Source of the DNA: an uncultured Candidatus Melainabacteria bacterium
Lineage (GTDB): Bacteria; Cyanobacteriota; Vampirovibrionia; Gastranaerophilales; Gastranaerophilaceae
Assembly: GCA_934699705.1 (NCBI GenBank)
Contig: CAKUXD010000002.1
Span: forward strand, 1 to 64,000
Direction of reading: 5' to 3'
DNA length: 64,000 nt
Part shown: positions 1-9,361 of the stretch, piece by piece
Numbering within the stretch: position 1 is the first letter of the stretch
How the letters are laid out: each line of letters starts with the position of its first letter
Notes under the pieces: generated by a model
Seen by the model: only the letters and a program-made list of their open reading frames with translations
What the model was told of the DNA's origin: nothing
Databases searched by the model: none
Translations under genes and position numbers: made by a program

Positions 1-2366
1 TCAAGAACTCTACCGCCTTCGCCATGTGGAACTCTTAATGAATTATCTTTTACATCTCTTGCTTTTTCAGCAAAGATTGCTCTTAATAATTTTTCTTCTG
101 GTGGGTGCTCAGATTCACCTTTTGGTGTAACTTTACCTACCAAAATATCGTCTGCATATACTCTTGCACCGATACGAACAATACCGCGTTCATCTAAATG
201 TCTTAAAGATTCTTCTGAAACATTTGGAATTTCACGTGTAATTTCTTCTGGTCCAAGTTTTGTTTGTCTTGCATCGATTTCTAATTTTTCAATGTGAACA
301 GATGTGAAAATATCATCGTGAACACATCTTTCTGATAGTAAAATAGCATCTTCGAAGTTATAACCTTCCCAAGGCATATATGCAATTAAAACATTTTTAC
401 CTAATGAAAGTTCACCACCACATGTCGATGCACCGTCAGCAATAACATCACCTGCTTTAACCTTATCACCTTCTTTTACAAGAGGTTTTTGGTTAATACA
501 AGTATCTTGGTTACTTCTTACATATTTCATTAATTGATATACGTGAGGAATACCTTCAGTATCTCTGATTGTAATTTCTTCACCTACAACTCTTTCAACT
601 ACACCGTCAAAGTCAGATACGATAACCATACCTGAGTCTTTTGCAGCTCTTGCTTCCATACCAGTTGCAACACGTGGTCTTTCAGTAATTAAAAGAGGTA
701 CTGCTTGACGTTGCATGTTTGAACCCATCAAAGCTCTGTTTGCGTCATCGTGTTCAATAAACGGAATTACAGATGTTGCAACAGAAATAATTTGAATAGG
801 ACAAACACCTACATAGTCAACCTTACTTCTTTCGCACATTGTAAATTCTGAATGATATCTAACTGGTACAAATTCATCTTTAATCGTATTGTCTTCGTTC
901 AATTCAACGTCTGCAGGCGCACAGTGTAAGTTTTCATCTTCGTCAGCTGTCATATAAACAACTTCTTCAGTTACTTTACCGTCTTTAACCACAAAGAATG
1001 GAGATTCAATAAAGCCATATTCGTTCACTTTAGCGTGAGTTGCTAAAGAACCAATCAAACCTGCGTTTGGACCTTCAGGAGTTTCAATCGGACAGATACG
1101 ACCGTAATGAGATGGGTGAATATCACGAACTGCAAAACCTGCGCGTTCTCTTTGTAAACCACCAGGTCCTAAAGCTGAAATACGTCTTTTGTGAGTAATT
1201 TCTGCTAATGGATTTGTTTGGTCCATGAATTGTGATAATTGAGAACTTCCAAAAAATTCTTTTAATGAAGCAACTAAAGGTTTAGTGTTCAACAAATTCA
1301 ATGGAGTAAGTGTTTCACTGTCTTGAAGTGTCATTCTTTCTTTAACGATACGTTCAATACGGCTTAAACCAACTCTGAATTGGTTTTGTAACAATTCGCC
1401 AACTGAACGGATACGTCTGTTGCCTAAGTGGTCGATATCATCAACTGCGCCTTCATCGTAAGTTAAGTTGATTAAATATTCGATAGAAGCAACAATATCT
1501 TGAATAGTCAAAGTTCTTTGAGAAGCAGCGATATTCAAGTTTAATTTTTTGTTCATTTTGTAACGACCAACACGACCGATATCATATTTCTTTTCATCAA
1601 AGAAACGAGCTTCAATAATTTGGCGACCACCTTGTGCTGAAGCAGGATCTCCTGGTCTTAATTTTTTATATACATCAATTAATGCATCATCTGTTGTTTC
1701 AGTAGTATCTTTTTCCAAAGTTTTCTTTAAAAATTCAAAGTGAGTAAAAGATGCTTCCATTTCTGCAACAGATAAGCCCATAGCTTTCAATAAAGTTGTA
1801 GCTAAAATTTTTCTGTTTTTGTCGATTTTAACGTAAATCAAATCGTTAGAATCTGTTTCAATCTTAATCCAAGCCCCGCGGTTTGGAATAATAGTAGCGT
1901 TATATAAACGTTTACCAGTTGGAGAAACTTCACGTTTGTAATAAACTCCAGGTGAACGAACGATTTGAGAAACGATAACACGTTCTGCACCGTTTACAAT
2001 GAAAGTACCTTTGTCAGTCATTGTAGGGATATCACCGATGTAAACTTCTTGTTCTTTAATTTCCCCTGAATCACGATTTACAAGTCTAACCATTACGCGC
2101 AATTGTTTAGCGTAAGTAGCGTCGTGAATTCTAGCTTCTTCGATAGTGTACTTAGCATTATCGAAAGTATAGTTCGGCAAGAAGTGCAATTCTAATCTGC
2201 CTGTATAGTCTTTAATAGGAGAGAAAGAAAGTAATTCTTCTTTCAACCCTTCTTTTAAGAACCATTCAAACGATTTCTTTTGAACTTCAATTAAATCAGG
2301 TAAATAATCCAATTTGGTAGCCGGAATACCCATTGGAGTAACTCTTTTCGCAAATTTAGTCGACAT
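1..2366 (-). CDS. rpoB: DNA-directed RNA polymerase beta subunit, N-terminal part (cut by window edge)
   Basis: Beta subunit of the core RNA polymerase. The reading frame runs from an ATG at 2366 down to base 1 without a stop, giving about 788 codons of the N-terminal two thirds. The N-terminus reads LPDLIEVQKKSFEWFLKEG, a typical RpoB start. The rifampicin-binding region is intact (QLSQFMDQTNPLAEITHKRR, then ISALGPGG), with wild-type residues at the usual resistance positions, so the enzyme should be rifampicin-sensitive. An own promoter lies about 100 bases upstream. No rplJ/rplL genes precede it: the next genes upstream on this strand are surface proteins. This detached arrangement is known from cyanobacteria. 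The start is supported by GAGG about 9 bases before the ATG. Confidence 0.98.
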   Translation of the reverse strand, partial: MSTKFAKRVTPMGIPATKLDYLPDLIEVQKKSFEWFLKEGLKEELLSFSPIKDYTGRLELHFLPNYTFDNAKYTIEEARIHDATYAKQLRVMVRLVNRDSGEIKEQEVYIGDIPTMTDKGTFIVNGAERVIVSQIVRSPGVYYKREVSPTGKRLYNATIIPNRGAWIKIETDSNDLIYVKIDKNRKILATTLLKAMGLSVAEMEASFTHFEFLKKTLEKDTTETTDDALIDVYKKLRPGDPASAQGGRQIIEARFFDEKKYDIGRVGRYKMNKKLNLNIAASQRTLTIQDIVASIEYLINLTYDEGAVDDIDHLGNRRIRSVGELLQNQFRVGLSRIERIVKERMTLQDSETLTPLNLLNTKPLVASLKEFFGSSQLSQFMDQTNPLAEITHKRRISALGPGGLQRERAGFAVRDIHPSHYGRICPIETPEGPNAGLIGSLATHAKVNEYGFIESPFFVVKDGKVTEEVVYMTADEDENLHCAPADVELNEDNTIKDEFVPVRYHSEFTMCERSKVDYVGVCPIQIISVATSVIPFIEHDDANRALMGSNMQRQAVPLLITERPRVATGMEARAAKDSGMVIVSDFDGVVERVVGEEITIRDTEGIPHVYQLMKYVRSNQDTCINQKPLVKEGDKVKAGDVIADGASTCGGELSLGKNVLIAYMPWEGYNFEDAILLSERCVHDDIFTSVHIEKLEIDARQTKLGPEEITREIPNVSEESLRHLDERGIVRIGARVYADDILVGKVTPKGESEHPPEEKLLRAIFAEKARDVKDNSLRVPHGEGGRVL

Positions 2367-2462
2367 TAAATTAACCTCGTTTTTTATCTTCTATGTGTAC
2401 GTACTTCTTAAATTTTCTTTACATTTCTGCTATAGCGTAAAACTATAAATGCATGCATAATC

Positions 2463-2490
2463 ATCGTACTACATCAAATATGATAGTCAA
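2463..2490 (-). promoter_or_regulatory. Probable sigma-70 type promoter of rpoB
   Basis: Read on the minus strand, TTGACT (2490-2485) and TACGAT (2468-2463) are separated by 16 bases. They sit about 95 bases before the rpoB start codon, leaving a medium-length leader. The boxes are close to consensus and nothing else in the 2367-2738 gap looks as good. Confidence 0.55.
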
Positions 2491-2738
2491 GAAAATACGA
2501 AAAATTTGTAAAAAAAACACTTAATAAAATTTTACAATTAAATAAACAATCGCCCAAAAGCAACGCTAATCGGGAATAGACTGTCAAGCCCCTGATTATA
2601 AAAAATAATTATTTAAACAATTTGTTAATAAATGGACAATACAAAATAAAAATAATAAAATAAGCTAAAGGGCTAAACACCAAGCTTCCTCTGTCAACAA
2701 CATTTACGGAGAAATTAGACAGGAAAGGAGGTATAGCT

Positions 2739-2813
2739 ATGATTGACAAAATAATAATGCTATTACTAGCGTTCTCAATAGCAGTAATAGCACTAAAATT
2801 AGTTCAATTGTAG
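2739..2813 (+). CDS. 24-residue hydrophobic peptide (possible small membrane protein or type I toxin-like)
   Basis: A 25-codon frame (MIDKIIMLLLAFSIAVIALK and four more residues) starts 9 bases after a perfect Shine-Dalgarno, AAAGGAGGT. It is essentially one transmembrane helix preceded by a short charged head. The stop codon lies inside a stem-loop that looks like an intrinsic terminator, so gene and terminator form one compact unit in the gap between the surface-protein operon and rpoB, on the opposite strand to both. Hydrophobic peptides of this size with strong ribosome sites occur as type I toxins and as small membrane regulators. No antisense RNA can be demonstrated from sequence alone. 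I do not recognise the family. Confidence 0.6.
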   Translation: MIDKIIMLLLAFSIAVIALKLVQL

Positions 2814-2871
2814 GGTGTCGAAGCAGAGTCTTTAAGCGTCCTAAAGATTAAAGGCTCTCGCCCTACATTTT
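2809..2871 (+). terminator. Structured terminator-like hairpin after the small peptide gene
   Basis: Outer arms TGTAGGG (2809-2815) and CCCTACA (2861-2867) pair perfectly and are followed by TTTT. Inside, AGAG/CTCT and TCTTTA/TAAAGA pair as well, giving a long, interrupted stem. The U-tract is short, so termination may be weak. Confidence 0.55.
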
Positions 2872-2921
2872 CATTATTTACGATTTTTTGTATTTTGTCA
2901 AGTGTTGCGAGCGAAAATAAC

Positions 2922-4931
2922 CTACTTCAACTTATTCAATCTAGCTTTGATGTGTGCGTTTTGTTGTTGAAGTTGAGAGGCTTGTTTTTCTAGTTTAGCG
3001 ACGCGTGATTTCAAACCTAAGAAATCATGTATATAATTTTTCAAACTTATTTCAAGATTTTGAGTAGTCTTGTCTAATTCTTTCACTGCGTTTACTGCAG
3101 AAAACAATAGCCATTCAGGTTTTACGGCAAAATATTTTGTTTCAGGTGATAAAACAACGCCGTTTGGGAAAATATTTTTATATTCTTGAGCAATAACGCC
3201 TATTTTAAGCTTTTCTTTTTCATCTTTGAAGTTAAAATTATAGATATTTACTTTTCTAATCTCCTTCAAAGAACGATTTGAAGGTACAATATTTTCCTTC
3301 AAGCGCTTATCTGAAACACCCGTTACATTAGTGGTTGGAGCGTAAGTAGTACTAGCATAAAAAGTAATATAATTTTTATTCATTGCATAAAACAGATTAC
3401 CAATTATTGTTTGAGCTTTACCAGCAATCCAATATCTTTCATATATAGAATATTTTTTTGTAGGAGCACCCATACCAATACAAGTTTTATTTGTATTTGT
3501 ATATTCAATATTATTTTTAGCCTCGCAACTAGCATAACCTAAGGCGATAGAATTTTTATGACTCATCATAGGTATAGGTGAGTTACTTGAATCTACACCA
3601 CCATAACCAGCGTATGGACCTATTAAAATAGAATCAAGTCCCAAGTAAGTAGAAGCACCTGCATGGTACCCCATAACTATCATATTAGAATAAGTCAAAT
3701 TCACCGCAGTACTGCCATAACTACCAGCATAAGAACCTATAAATATTGAATCATTTGAGGCATAACCTGCATACTGCCCAATAGCAATAGTTCCTTTAGC
3801 ATATTTACCATTTAAAACATTATCTCCAATTGCTATTGTATAATCCTTACCACCTGAAGAAGCTCCAGAATAACCAATAGAAATATTATTAGAATCTTTT
3901 GCATTGCTTACACCTTTAAAACCAGCTCTGTAACCAATACTAATATTATCATGTCTTACGACCGAGCTATTGTTCATAGCAGACTGTCTTAAACCCGCGT
4001 AAGTACCAATATTTATATCATTATCACCAGATAATTGACCTGTATGAGACCCTATTGAAATAGTATCCTGAGCATACAATTCAGAATTTAAGCCAGAATA
4101 AATACCAATATTAATGCTTCTATTTTGTGTGTTTTCATTAATAGAATTTGCTGATAATCCTGCTGGCAAAATATTATATTCACCAGCGCCAGCATAAGTA
4201 CCTATTTTAATATTATAGGCACTATTCGTAGCGTACCCTGCATAATTACCAATAAATATTGGATTTAATAATGCAGCGGCGCCTGATGTTTGGTATATAT
4301 TATTTCCAATAACGACAGCGTTATAGTCTTCTTGTTCTGACTCTAATTCGTATCCAACGTAAATGGAATTATGTGAGGCAAAAGGTTCTAACTTAGTTCC
4401 TAGATAAATGGAATTATTCGTTATATTTTGTGCCGAATCTTCTTTTTTAAGCATTTCACTTCCAATAAAAACGTTTCCGCCACCATGCCCAACATTGATA
4501 TCTGAATCTCTATAAAATGCAGGATTAAAGCTATGTGTTGTAAGGGCCAAACTACCAAAAGCGTCCATTGAAATCAAACCAAGAGAGGATTTGTCAAATA
4601 AACCGCCAGGTGATTTATATAGTGATATAATTTGAGGATATTTTAACAGTGATGCATACGCTCCGCTACCAGAAAGTATTGCTAAAGCCGCATTGTTATT
4701 GACGGTATCTGTACCAATAGATACCGTATCGTTTGTCGAGTATATACCCGATCTTTCACCACTGAATTTATTCCAAAGTTGAGATGGACCATAAATTTTT
4801 TCATTAGAATCAGAAATTGATTTTGTAATAATCGGAGCAGATGCAGCCGCCAAAACGCTCATAATTAACAGAACAATAGTCATTTCTGTTAGAGTAAAAG
4901 CTATGTAATTTTTAAAATTAATTTTTTTCAT
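2922..4931 (-). CDS. Prepilin-type / beta-roll / S74 chaperone fusion protein, paralog 1
   Basis: 669 residues, third gene of a tight operon. Residues 1-35 form a class III signal of type IV prepilins: short basic leader, cleavage expected after Ala11 (YIA before FTLTE), Glu at +5, then a hydrophobic helix. Residues of roughly 90-510 consist of 15-18 degenerate repeats built on [IVF]xIGxYAG, the pattern of YadA-like/Hep_Hag head beta-rolls. At about residue 540 begins an endosialidase-type S74 chaperone domain (SDKRLKENI, later KIGVIAQE), which in phage tail spikes trimerises the protein and cleaves itself at the Ser-Asp bond. The last 60 residues are a coiled coil. Expected to be exported or surface-exposed. 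The combination of a pilin anchor with an S74 domain is odd, because S74 domains trimerise while pilins assemble helically. Confidence 0.85.
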   Translation of the reverse strand: MKKINFKNYIAFTLTEMTIVLLIMSVLAAASAPIITKSISDSNEKIYGPSQLWNKFSGERSGIYSTNDTVSIGTDTVNNNAALAILSGSGAYASLLKYPQIISLYKSPGGLFDKSSLGLISMDAFGSLALTTHSFNPAFYRDSDINVGHGGGNVFIGSEMLKKEDSAQNITNNSIYLGTKLEPFASHNSIYVGYELESEQEDYNAVVIGNNIYQTSGAAALLNPIFIGNYAGYATNSAYNIKIGTYAGAGEYNILPAGLSANSINENTQNRSINIGIYSGLNSELYAQDTISIGSHTGQLSGDNDINIGTYAGLRQSAMNNSSVVRHDNISIGYRAGFKGVSNAKDSNNISIGYSGASSGGKDYTIAIGDNVLNGKYAKGTIAIGQYAGYASNDSIFIGSYAGSYGSTAVNLTYSNMIVMGYHAGASTYLGLDSILIGPYAGYGGVDSSNSPIPMMSHKNSIALGYASCEAKNNIEYTNTNKTCIGMGAPTKKYSIYERYWIAGKAQTIIGNLFYAMNKNYITFYASTTYAPTTNVTGVSDKRLKENIVPSNRSLKEIRKVNIYNFNFKDEKEKLKIGVIAQEYKNIFPNGVVLSPETKYFAVKPEWLLFSAVNAVKELDKTTQNLEISLKNYIHDFLGLKSRVAKLEKQASQLQQQNAHIKARLNKLK

Positions 4932-4936
4932 ACCTT

Positions 4937-7060
4937 TTATTTACGCTCCATTTTTTTAGCTTGCTCTATTTCATTTAATTTCAAAATCAACGTTCTGTTT
5001 GAATTAGAAATGTTATTCATACGAACTTCTAACTTATTAACTCTTACTAACAAATTATTGAATTTAAGTTTTGCCAAATCGAGTTCTTTTTGAACATTTT
5101 GAACAATTTCGTCCAAATCTTTTATCGCTCTAACAGTCGCAAAGAATATCCAATCAGAATTTACTGTAAAATAGTTATTAAACATAGAAACAGCTTGAGG
5201 ATAGATTTCTTTTAATTCTTGAGCTATCACCCCTATTTTAACATTTTTTGAAGAATCGTTTTTCATATTGTACTGATATACGTTTATTTTTCGAACTTTA
5301 TCAATAGAATGTTTAACAGGAACAATATTTTCTTTTAAGCGTTTATCTGAATATGCTCGTAGCGGAGCTCCCCCATAAACTTTACCAGCGTAAAGAACAA
5401 TTGAACTTTTGTTGTAGCTTGTAAACTCATCTTTCATTGAAGGCATAATAATTGTATGCGCACAATCATCAGAATTTCGATAGTTCCAAAGATGATATGT
5501 ACCCGAAGTACCCGCACTCGTAGCATAAACAACATTCAAACCTTTCTTTATTGGGCTAATAATATCCCCATTTCCAATACAGATATTATTAGACCAGTTT
5601 GAACCACCACCTGTAGCATAACAAGCCGAACCTATTAATAACGCGTTTTGATAATAAGTATCACCAGCGTTATTTACTGGTCCCATAACACCTGTACCTA
5701 TAGCAGTAGAGTTCATAACTTTAGCATATGGACTTGGACAAGCATTTTTACCAATACAAACATTATAACCACTCTCAGGATTGGAAATTCTACCACCTCC
5801 TGACAACGCATATTCACCAATACCAATAGAACCCCTTGCAGAAGACCCATAGCCAGCAGATTTCCCAATAAATACCGCTTGAGAAGCACCCTCAGTTGCA
5901 CCTTCAGTTGAACCTGAATAAGAACCTATATATACTGTTTCTAGAGCAGTCCTAACACCATAAGCTGCATAAAGACCAATTTTAACTGTCGCCTTTGCTC
6001 TAAATAATGGTATTTTTTTTATATGACCCGCATACGAACCAATAGCAACATCATAAAATCCACTAGAAAACGCATAAGTCCCAATCATTACATTGCCTCT
6101 ACGTTCACCGTTTACAGCATTTCTATAAGATCCAGCATAACTACCAATAATTACACTTTCTGCAGTTATCATATGATATGTCCAACCTGCCTCTTGACCA
6201 ATAATAACATCATTTATATTATTATTTGCTGAAAATTTTGCAGCAGAGTATCCTGCACGTGCACCCATTACCACAGAATTTTTAGGTACTAAATTATACG
6301 CTACATTTTGCCCAATAAGAACATTCCCAGAAGAATTTGAGTTTAAAAAAGTTTCATCTTTACCAATAGTAGAATAAGAATCAATAACTACTTGTTTTGC
6401 AGAAGTTTTGTATAGCGGTATGTTGTTACCAATAAAAACGCTATATTCATCAGTAGCCGAACCACCAGTAATAGACCTACCAGTATTAGTACCAATCATT
6501 GTTGAACCAAGCGCTTTAACCGTAGTTCCACCCAAAGAGTGTCCAATTAAAGTGCTATAAGCATTGCCAGATGCAGAACCTTCTTGGCTAAGAGTATTGC
6601 CAAACCCAACATAAATTGAAGGCAACTGGTCTAAAGCAATTCTACCTGATGAATTTGATGAATTTGAATCTCCTGTTGCAAATTCAATTGTACTGTTATT
6701 ATAAGCATTTAGACCAACTGTACTACCTGCTACTGGTCTAATAGAAGAGGTCAAAAATACCGCAGCGCCTACATTACCTAGCTCTCCAATCTCATGGAAA
6801 CCACCATTTATGGAACTTGACGAGTTTATAACAACCTCTTTAGGATTACTTTCTGTATAATCATAAAAAATACTACCGTTATTGGCTACTTGCCAAATTA
6901 AACCAGCATCATCTCCTCCAGATACAATATTTGGATTTGGATTTTCTTTTCTTGTAGTAATCGCAGGTAATGTCGCAGCAGTAAGTACGCTGAAAATCAA
7001 CAATACAATCATCATTTCAGATAAGGTAAACGCTATGAAATTTTTGAATTTTTCTTTCAT
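4937..7060 (-). CDS. Prepilin-type / beta-roll / S74 chaperone fusion protein, paralog 2
   Basis: 707 residues, middle gene of the operon, 9 bases after paralog 3 and 5 bases before paralog 1. It has the same architecture: prepilin leader with cleavage expected after Ala10 (FIA before FTLSE, Glu at +5), a hydrophobic helix to about residue 33, a long repeat region of IGxxAG units (for example VIGSYAGS and FIGKSAGYG), the S74 domain starting with SDKRLKENI near residue 571, KIGVIAQE about 40 residues later, and a C-terminal coiled coil ending in a charged tail. The S74 domain and signal are much better conserved between the three paralogs than the repeats. This suggests diversification of the exposed part. 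Function unknown; adhesin or pseudopilus tip are the reasonable guesses. Confidence 0.85.
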   Translation of the reverse strand: MKEKFKNFIAFTLSEMMIVLLIFSVLTAATLPAITTRKENPNPNIVSGGDDAGLIWQVANNGSIFYDYTESNPKEVVINSSSSINGGFHEIGELGNVGAAVFLTSSIRPVAGSTVGLNAYNNSTIEFATGDSNSSNSSGRIALDQLPSIYVGFGNTLSQEGSASGNAYSTLIGHSLGGTTVKALGSTMIGTNTGRSITGGSATDEYSVFIGNNIPLYKTSAKQVVIDSYSTIGKDETFLNSNSSGNVLIGQNVAYNLVPKNSVVMGARAGYSAAKFSANNNINDVIIGQEAGWTYHMITAESVIIGSYAGSYRNAVNGERRGNVMIGTYAFSSGFYDVAIGSYAGHIKKIPLFRAKATVKIGLYAAYGVRTALETVYIGSYSGSTEGATEGASQAVFIGKSAGYGSSARGSIGIGEYALSGGGRISNPESGYNVCIGKNACPSPYAKVMNSTAIGTGVMGPVNNAGDTYYQNALLIGSACYATGGGSNWSNNICIGNGDIISPIKKGLNVVYATSAGTSGTYHLWNYRNSDDCAHTIIMPSMKDEFTSYNKSSIVLYAGKVYGGAPLRAYSDKRLKENIVPVKHSIDKVRKINVYQYNMKNDSSKNVKIGVIAQELKEIYPQAVSMFNNYFTVNSDWIFFATVRAIKDLDEIVQNVQKELDLAKLKFNNLLVRVNKLEVRMNNISNSNRTLILKLNEIEQAKKMERK

Positions 7061-7069
7061 TTATTTCTC

Positions 7070-9187
7070 CTATTTACCTTTTGTCTTAACCTTTTTGTAC
7101 TCTGCATTAACTTGACTAGTCAAGTATTTGTTTTCACGCTCCAACATCAAAACTTCTTTTTCAAGTTTTTCAACACGCGTTGCTAAACTTACAAATTCTT
7201 TTGCGTAAGAGTTTAAGCTTGCACTAATTTTTTGAACTTTTAAATCTAATTCTTTTACAGAATTAACTACTGTATACATAACCCAAGAGGTATCAACGGC
7301 TAAATAACCATTAAATGGGTTAGTCGTAACTGCTTGCGGAATTATCTTTTTCAATTCCTGAGCAATAACACCTATCTGCAAATCTTTAGACTCATCGTCT
7401 TTAAAATTATACTCATAAACATTGATTTTTCTCAAATCCTTCAAAGAATATTTTGATTCTTTTATGTTTTCTTTTAAACGTTTGTCGGAAAATACAGTAA
7501 ACTCAGCATTTCTAGCAAATATAAGTGAAGAATGTAATATTATAGAAGTATCTGAAAAAGTAGAACCCCCACTTGTGCTTATCAATAAAGTTGGATAATA
7601 GTTAGTGTTATTCCACCAAGTATACTGAGAATTTGTACCACCCTCAGGTATCCAGCTACCGATATAACTTGCATATCGACCAAGCATATTATTTTTAGAT
7701 ATTTTATCGAAATGCCCTATCCTTATTGTATTATATGCAGTAGCAACGTTTGCACAAGCATATTGCCCAATACAAATATTATTTATTAACTCACGATTGC
7801 CAGAACCATAACCTGCGTAATTACCAATAAATATAGAGTTTAGCGCATTCATGTTACCATCACGTCCTGCATAATTACCAATTACGACTGCCGCAGGACT
7901 TGAAGAATTTCCAGCATGTGCATAATTACCAATTATAACAGGAGCACCACTGCTAGGTGTTTTTTGATTCGCATTATATTGCGCGTACAAACCAATAGCA
8001 ATTGTATCATTATTTATAGATTTAGAACCGTACAAAACATATTTACCAATACCTATTATATTTCTAATATTATCCGTATAATTCAAGCCAGCGCCAGCAT
8101 AAGTGCCGATAAAAATACTGTTTGACAAAACAGTATTATTATTGGCGCCACCTGTCAAACCACCATTATCATTTACAGAAATTGTACCAAAGCCAGCAAA
8201 TTTACCAATATGAATATTACTTACTGATTCTGGTATAAAGTTTGCACCTGCGTGCGTACCAATAGCTATTGAATGATAATTACCATTAACTAATGTATTT
8301 CCCGCATAATACCCTAGAAAAATTGACGAATATGTATTACGAGTAAAACTACCAGCGTGATCACCCACCATAATTGAACAAGAATGATCTCTTGGAACAT
8401 TATTCGCTGAATTTGTAAACCCTGCATAATTACCAATAATTGTTGAAAAATCTGAAGTGTTAGAACCATTTGCATTATTGTTTGCATAACGACCAACAGT
8501 AATATTATTTGAACCATCAAGTTTCTTAGCTGAACCAACGCCTAAAGAAATGTTATATCCACCAACACCACCAGAAAAAGCACCATTTCCAATGGCAATA
8601 TTATATTCATCATCCGCACTTACTGACAAATTTGCGGAACGCAACATCGCATTTGAACCAATTGCGATATTATAATCTCCAATATTATCACCATAACCAC
8701 CAGTAGTATCCCATAAAGCATTATAGCCCATAGCAATACATTTATTCATAAATGCTATTCTGCCCGCAGGATATGCTAACACCCCGCCATCATCAGATTG
8801 AGCATTTGCTGAAAAAAAGATGTGGCTAGAATCCAAAATAGAATTATTCATATTTTTGTTTATAAGCAATCTTGGCTGTGGACTAGTCTGAGTGCCCGTT
8901 GGCCAATTATTACCCGTACCTATTGCAACAGTAGAATCAGAAAAAGATGCATCAGGCGCGTAATAAATCGATGGATTTTCAATCACAATACCACCTCCAG
9001 TCTTAGCCCAAAGCTCAATAACTTCAGAAGATTCCCCTGTAATTGAATTATTAGTATTACCAACTTTTTGTGGAGCTGTCATAATTGGAAGTGTAGACGC
9101 AGCAATTATGCTGAAAACGGTTAATATAACCAGCATCTCAGCTAAAGTGAACGCTATGAAATTTTTTCCTATGAAATTTTTGTTCAC
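7070..9187 (-). CDS. Prepilin-type / beta-roll / S74 chaperone fusion protein, paralog 3 (first gene of operon)
   Basis: 705 residues, promoter-proximal gene of the three-gene operon, divergent from ftsH across a 174-base gap. The prepilin signal has cleavage expected after Ala12 (FIA before FTLAE, Glu at +5). The middle is a run of YadA-like units (FIGNYAGYG, VIGNYAHAG, AIGTHAGAN). The S74 chaperone starts at SDKRLKENI near residue 567, contains QIGVIAQE, and is followed by a coiled coil rich in Leu and Glu. Substrates of this type need a prepilin peptidase and a type II/IV-like secretion ATPase; neither is in the window. ComEC is present further right, so a type IV pilus/competence apparatus elsewhere in the genome is plausible. 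Confidence 0.85.
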   Translation of the reverse strand: MNKNFIGKNFIAFTLAEMLVILTVFSIIAASTLPIMTAPQKVGNTNNSITGESSEVIELWAKTGGGIVIENPSIYYAPDASFSDSTVAIGTGNNWPTGTQTSPQPRLLINKNMNNSILDSSHIFFSANAQSDDGGVLAYPAGRIAFMNKCIAMGYNALWDTTGGYGDNIGDYNIAIGSNAMLRSANLSVSADDEYNIAIGNGAFSGGVGGYNISLGVGSAKKLDGSNNITVGRYANNNANGSNTSDFSTIIGNYAGFTNSANNVPRDHSCSIMVGDHAGSFTRNTYSSIFLGYYAGNTLVNGNYHSIAIGTHAGANFIPESVSNIHIGKFAGFGTISVNDNGGLTGGANNNTVLSNSIFIGTYAGAGLNYTDNIRNIIGIGKYVLYGSKSINNDTIAIGLYAQYNANQKTPSSGAPVIIGNYAHAGNSSSPAAVVIGNYAGRDGNMNALNSIFIGNYAGYGSGNRELINNICIGQYACANVATAYNTIRIGHFDKISKNNMLGRYASYIGSWIPEGGTNSQYTWWNNTNYYPTLLISTSGGSTFSDTSIILHSSLIFARNAEFTVFSDKRLKENIKESKYSLKDLRKINVYEYNFKDDESKDLQIGVIAQELKKIIPQAVTTNPFNGYLAVDTSWVMYTVVNSVKELDLKVQKISASLNSYAKEFVSLATRVEKLEKEVLMLERENKYLTSQVNAEYKKVKTKGK

Positions 9188-9361
9188 AAATTCTCCAGTT
9201 TATATATTTACATTATGCATTATTTTCAAATTTTATACAAGTCTTGAAACAAATATATAAATTTATATTAATGCAAATCATATTAGATAAGTTTATATCT
9301 TGCCTTATATCCTAAATTGATATATTATTATAATTAACATTGATAGAAAGAGGAAAAAACA

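Noticed and set aside
6023..6232. Open frames antisense to the repeat regions of the surface proteins
   Set aside because: They arise from the repetitive codon pattern of the IGxYAG units and have no ribosome sites.
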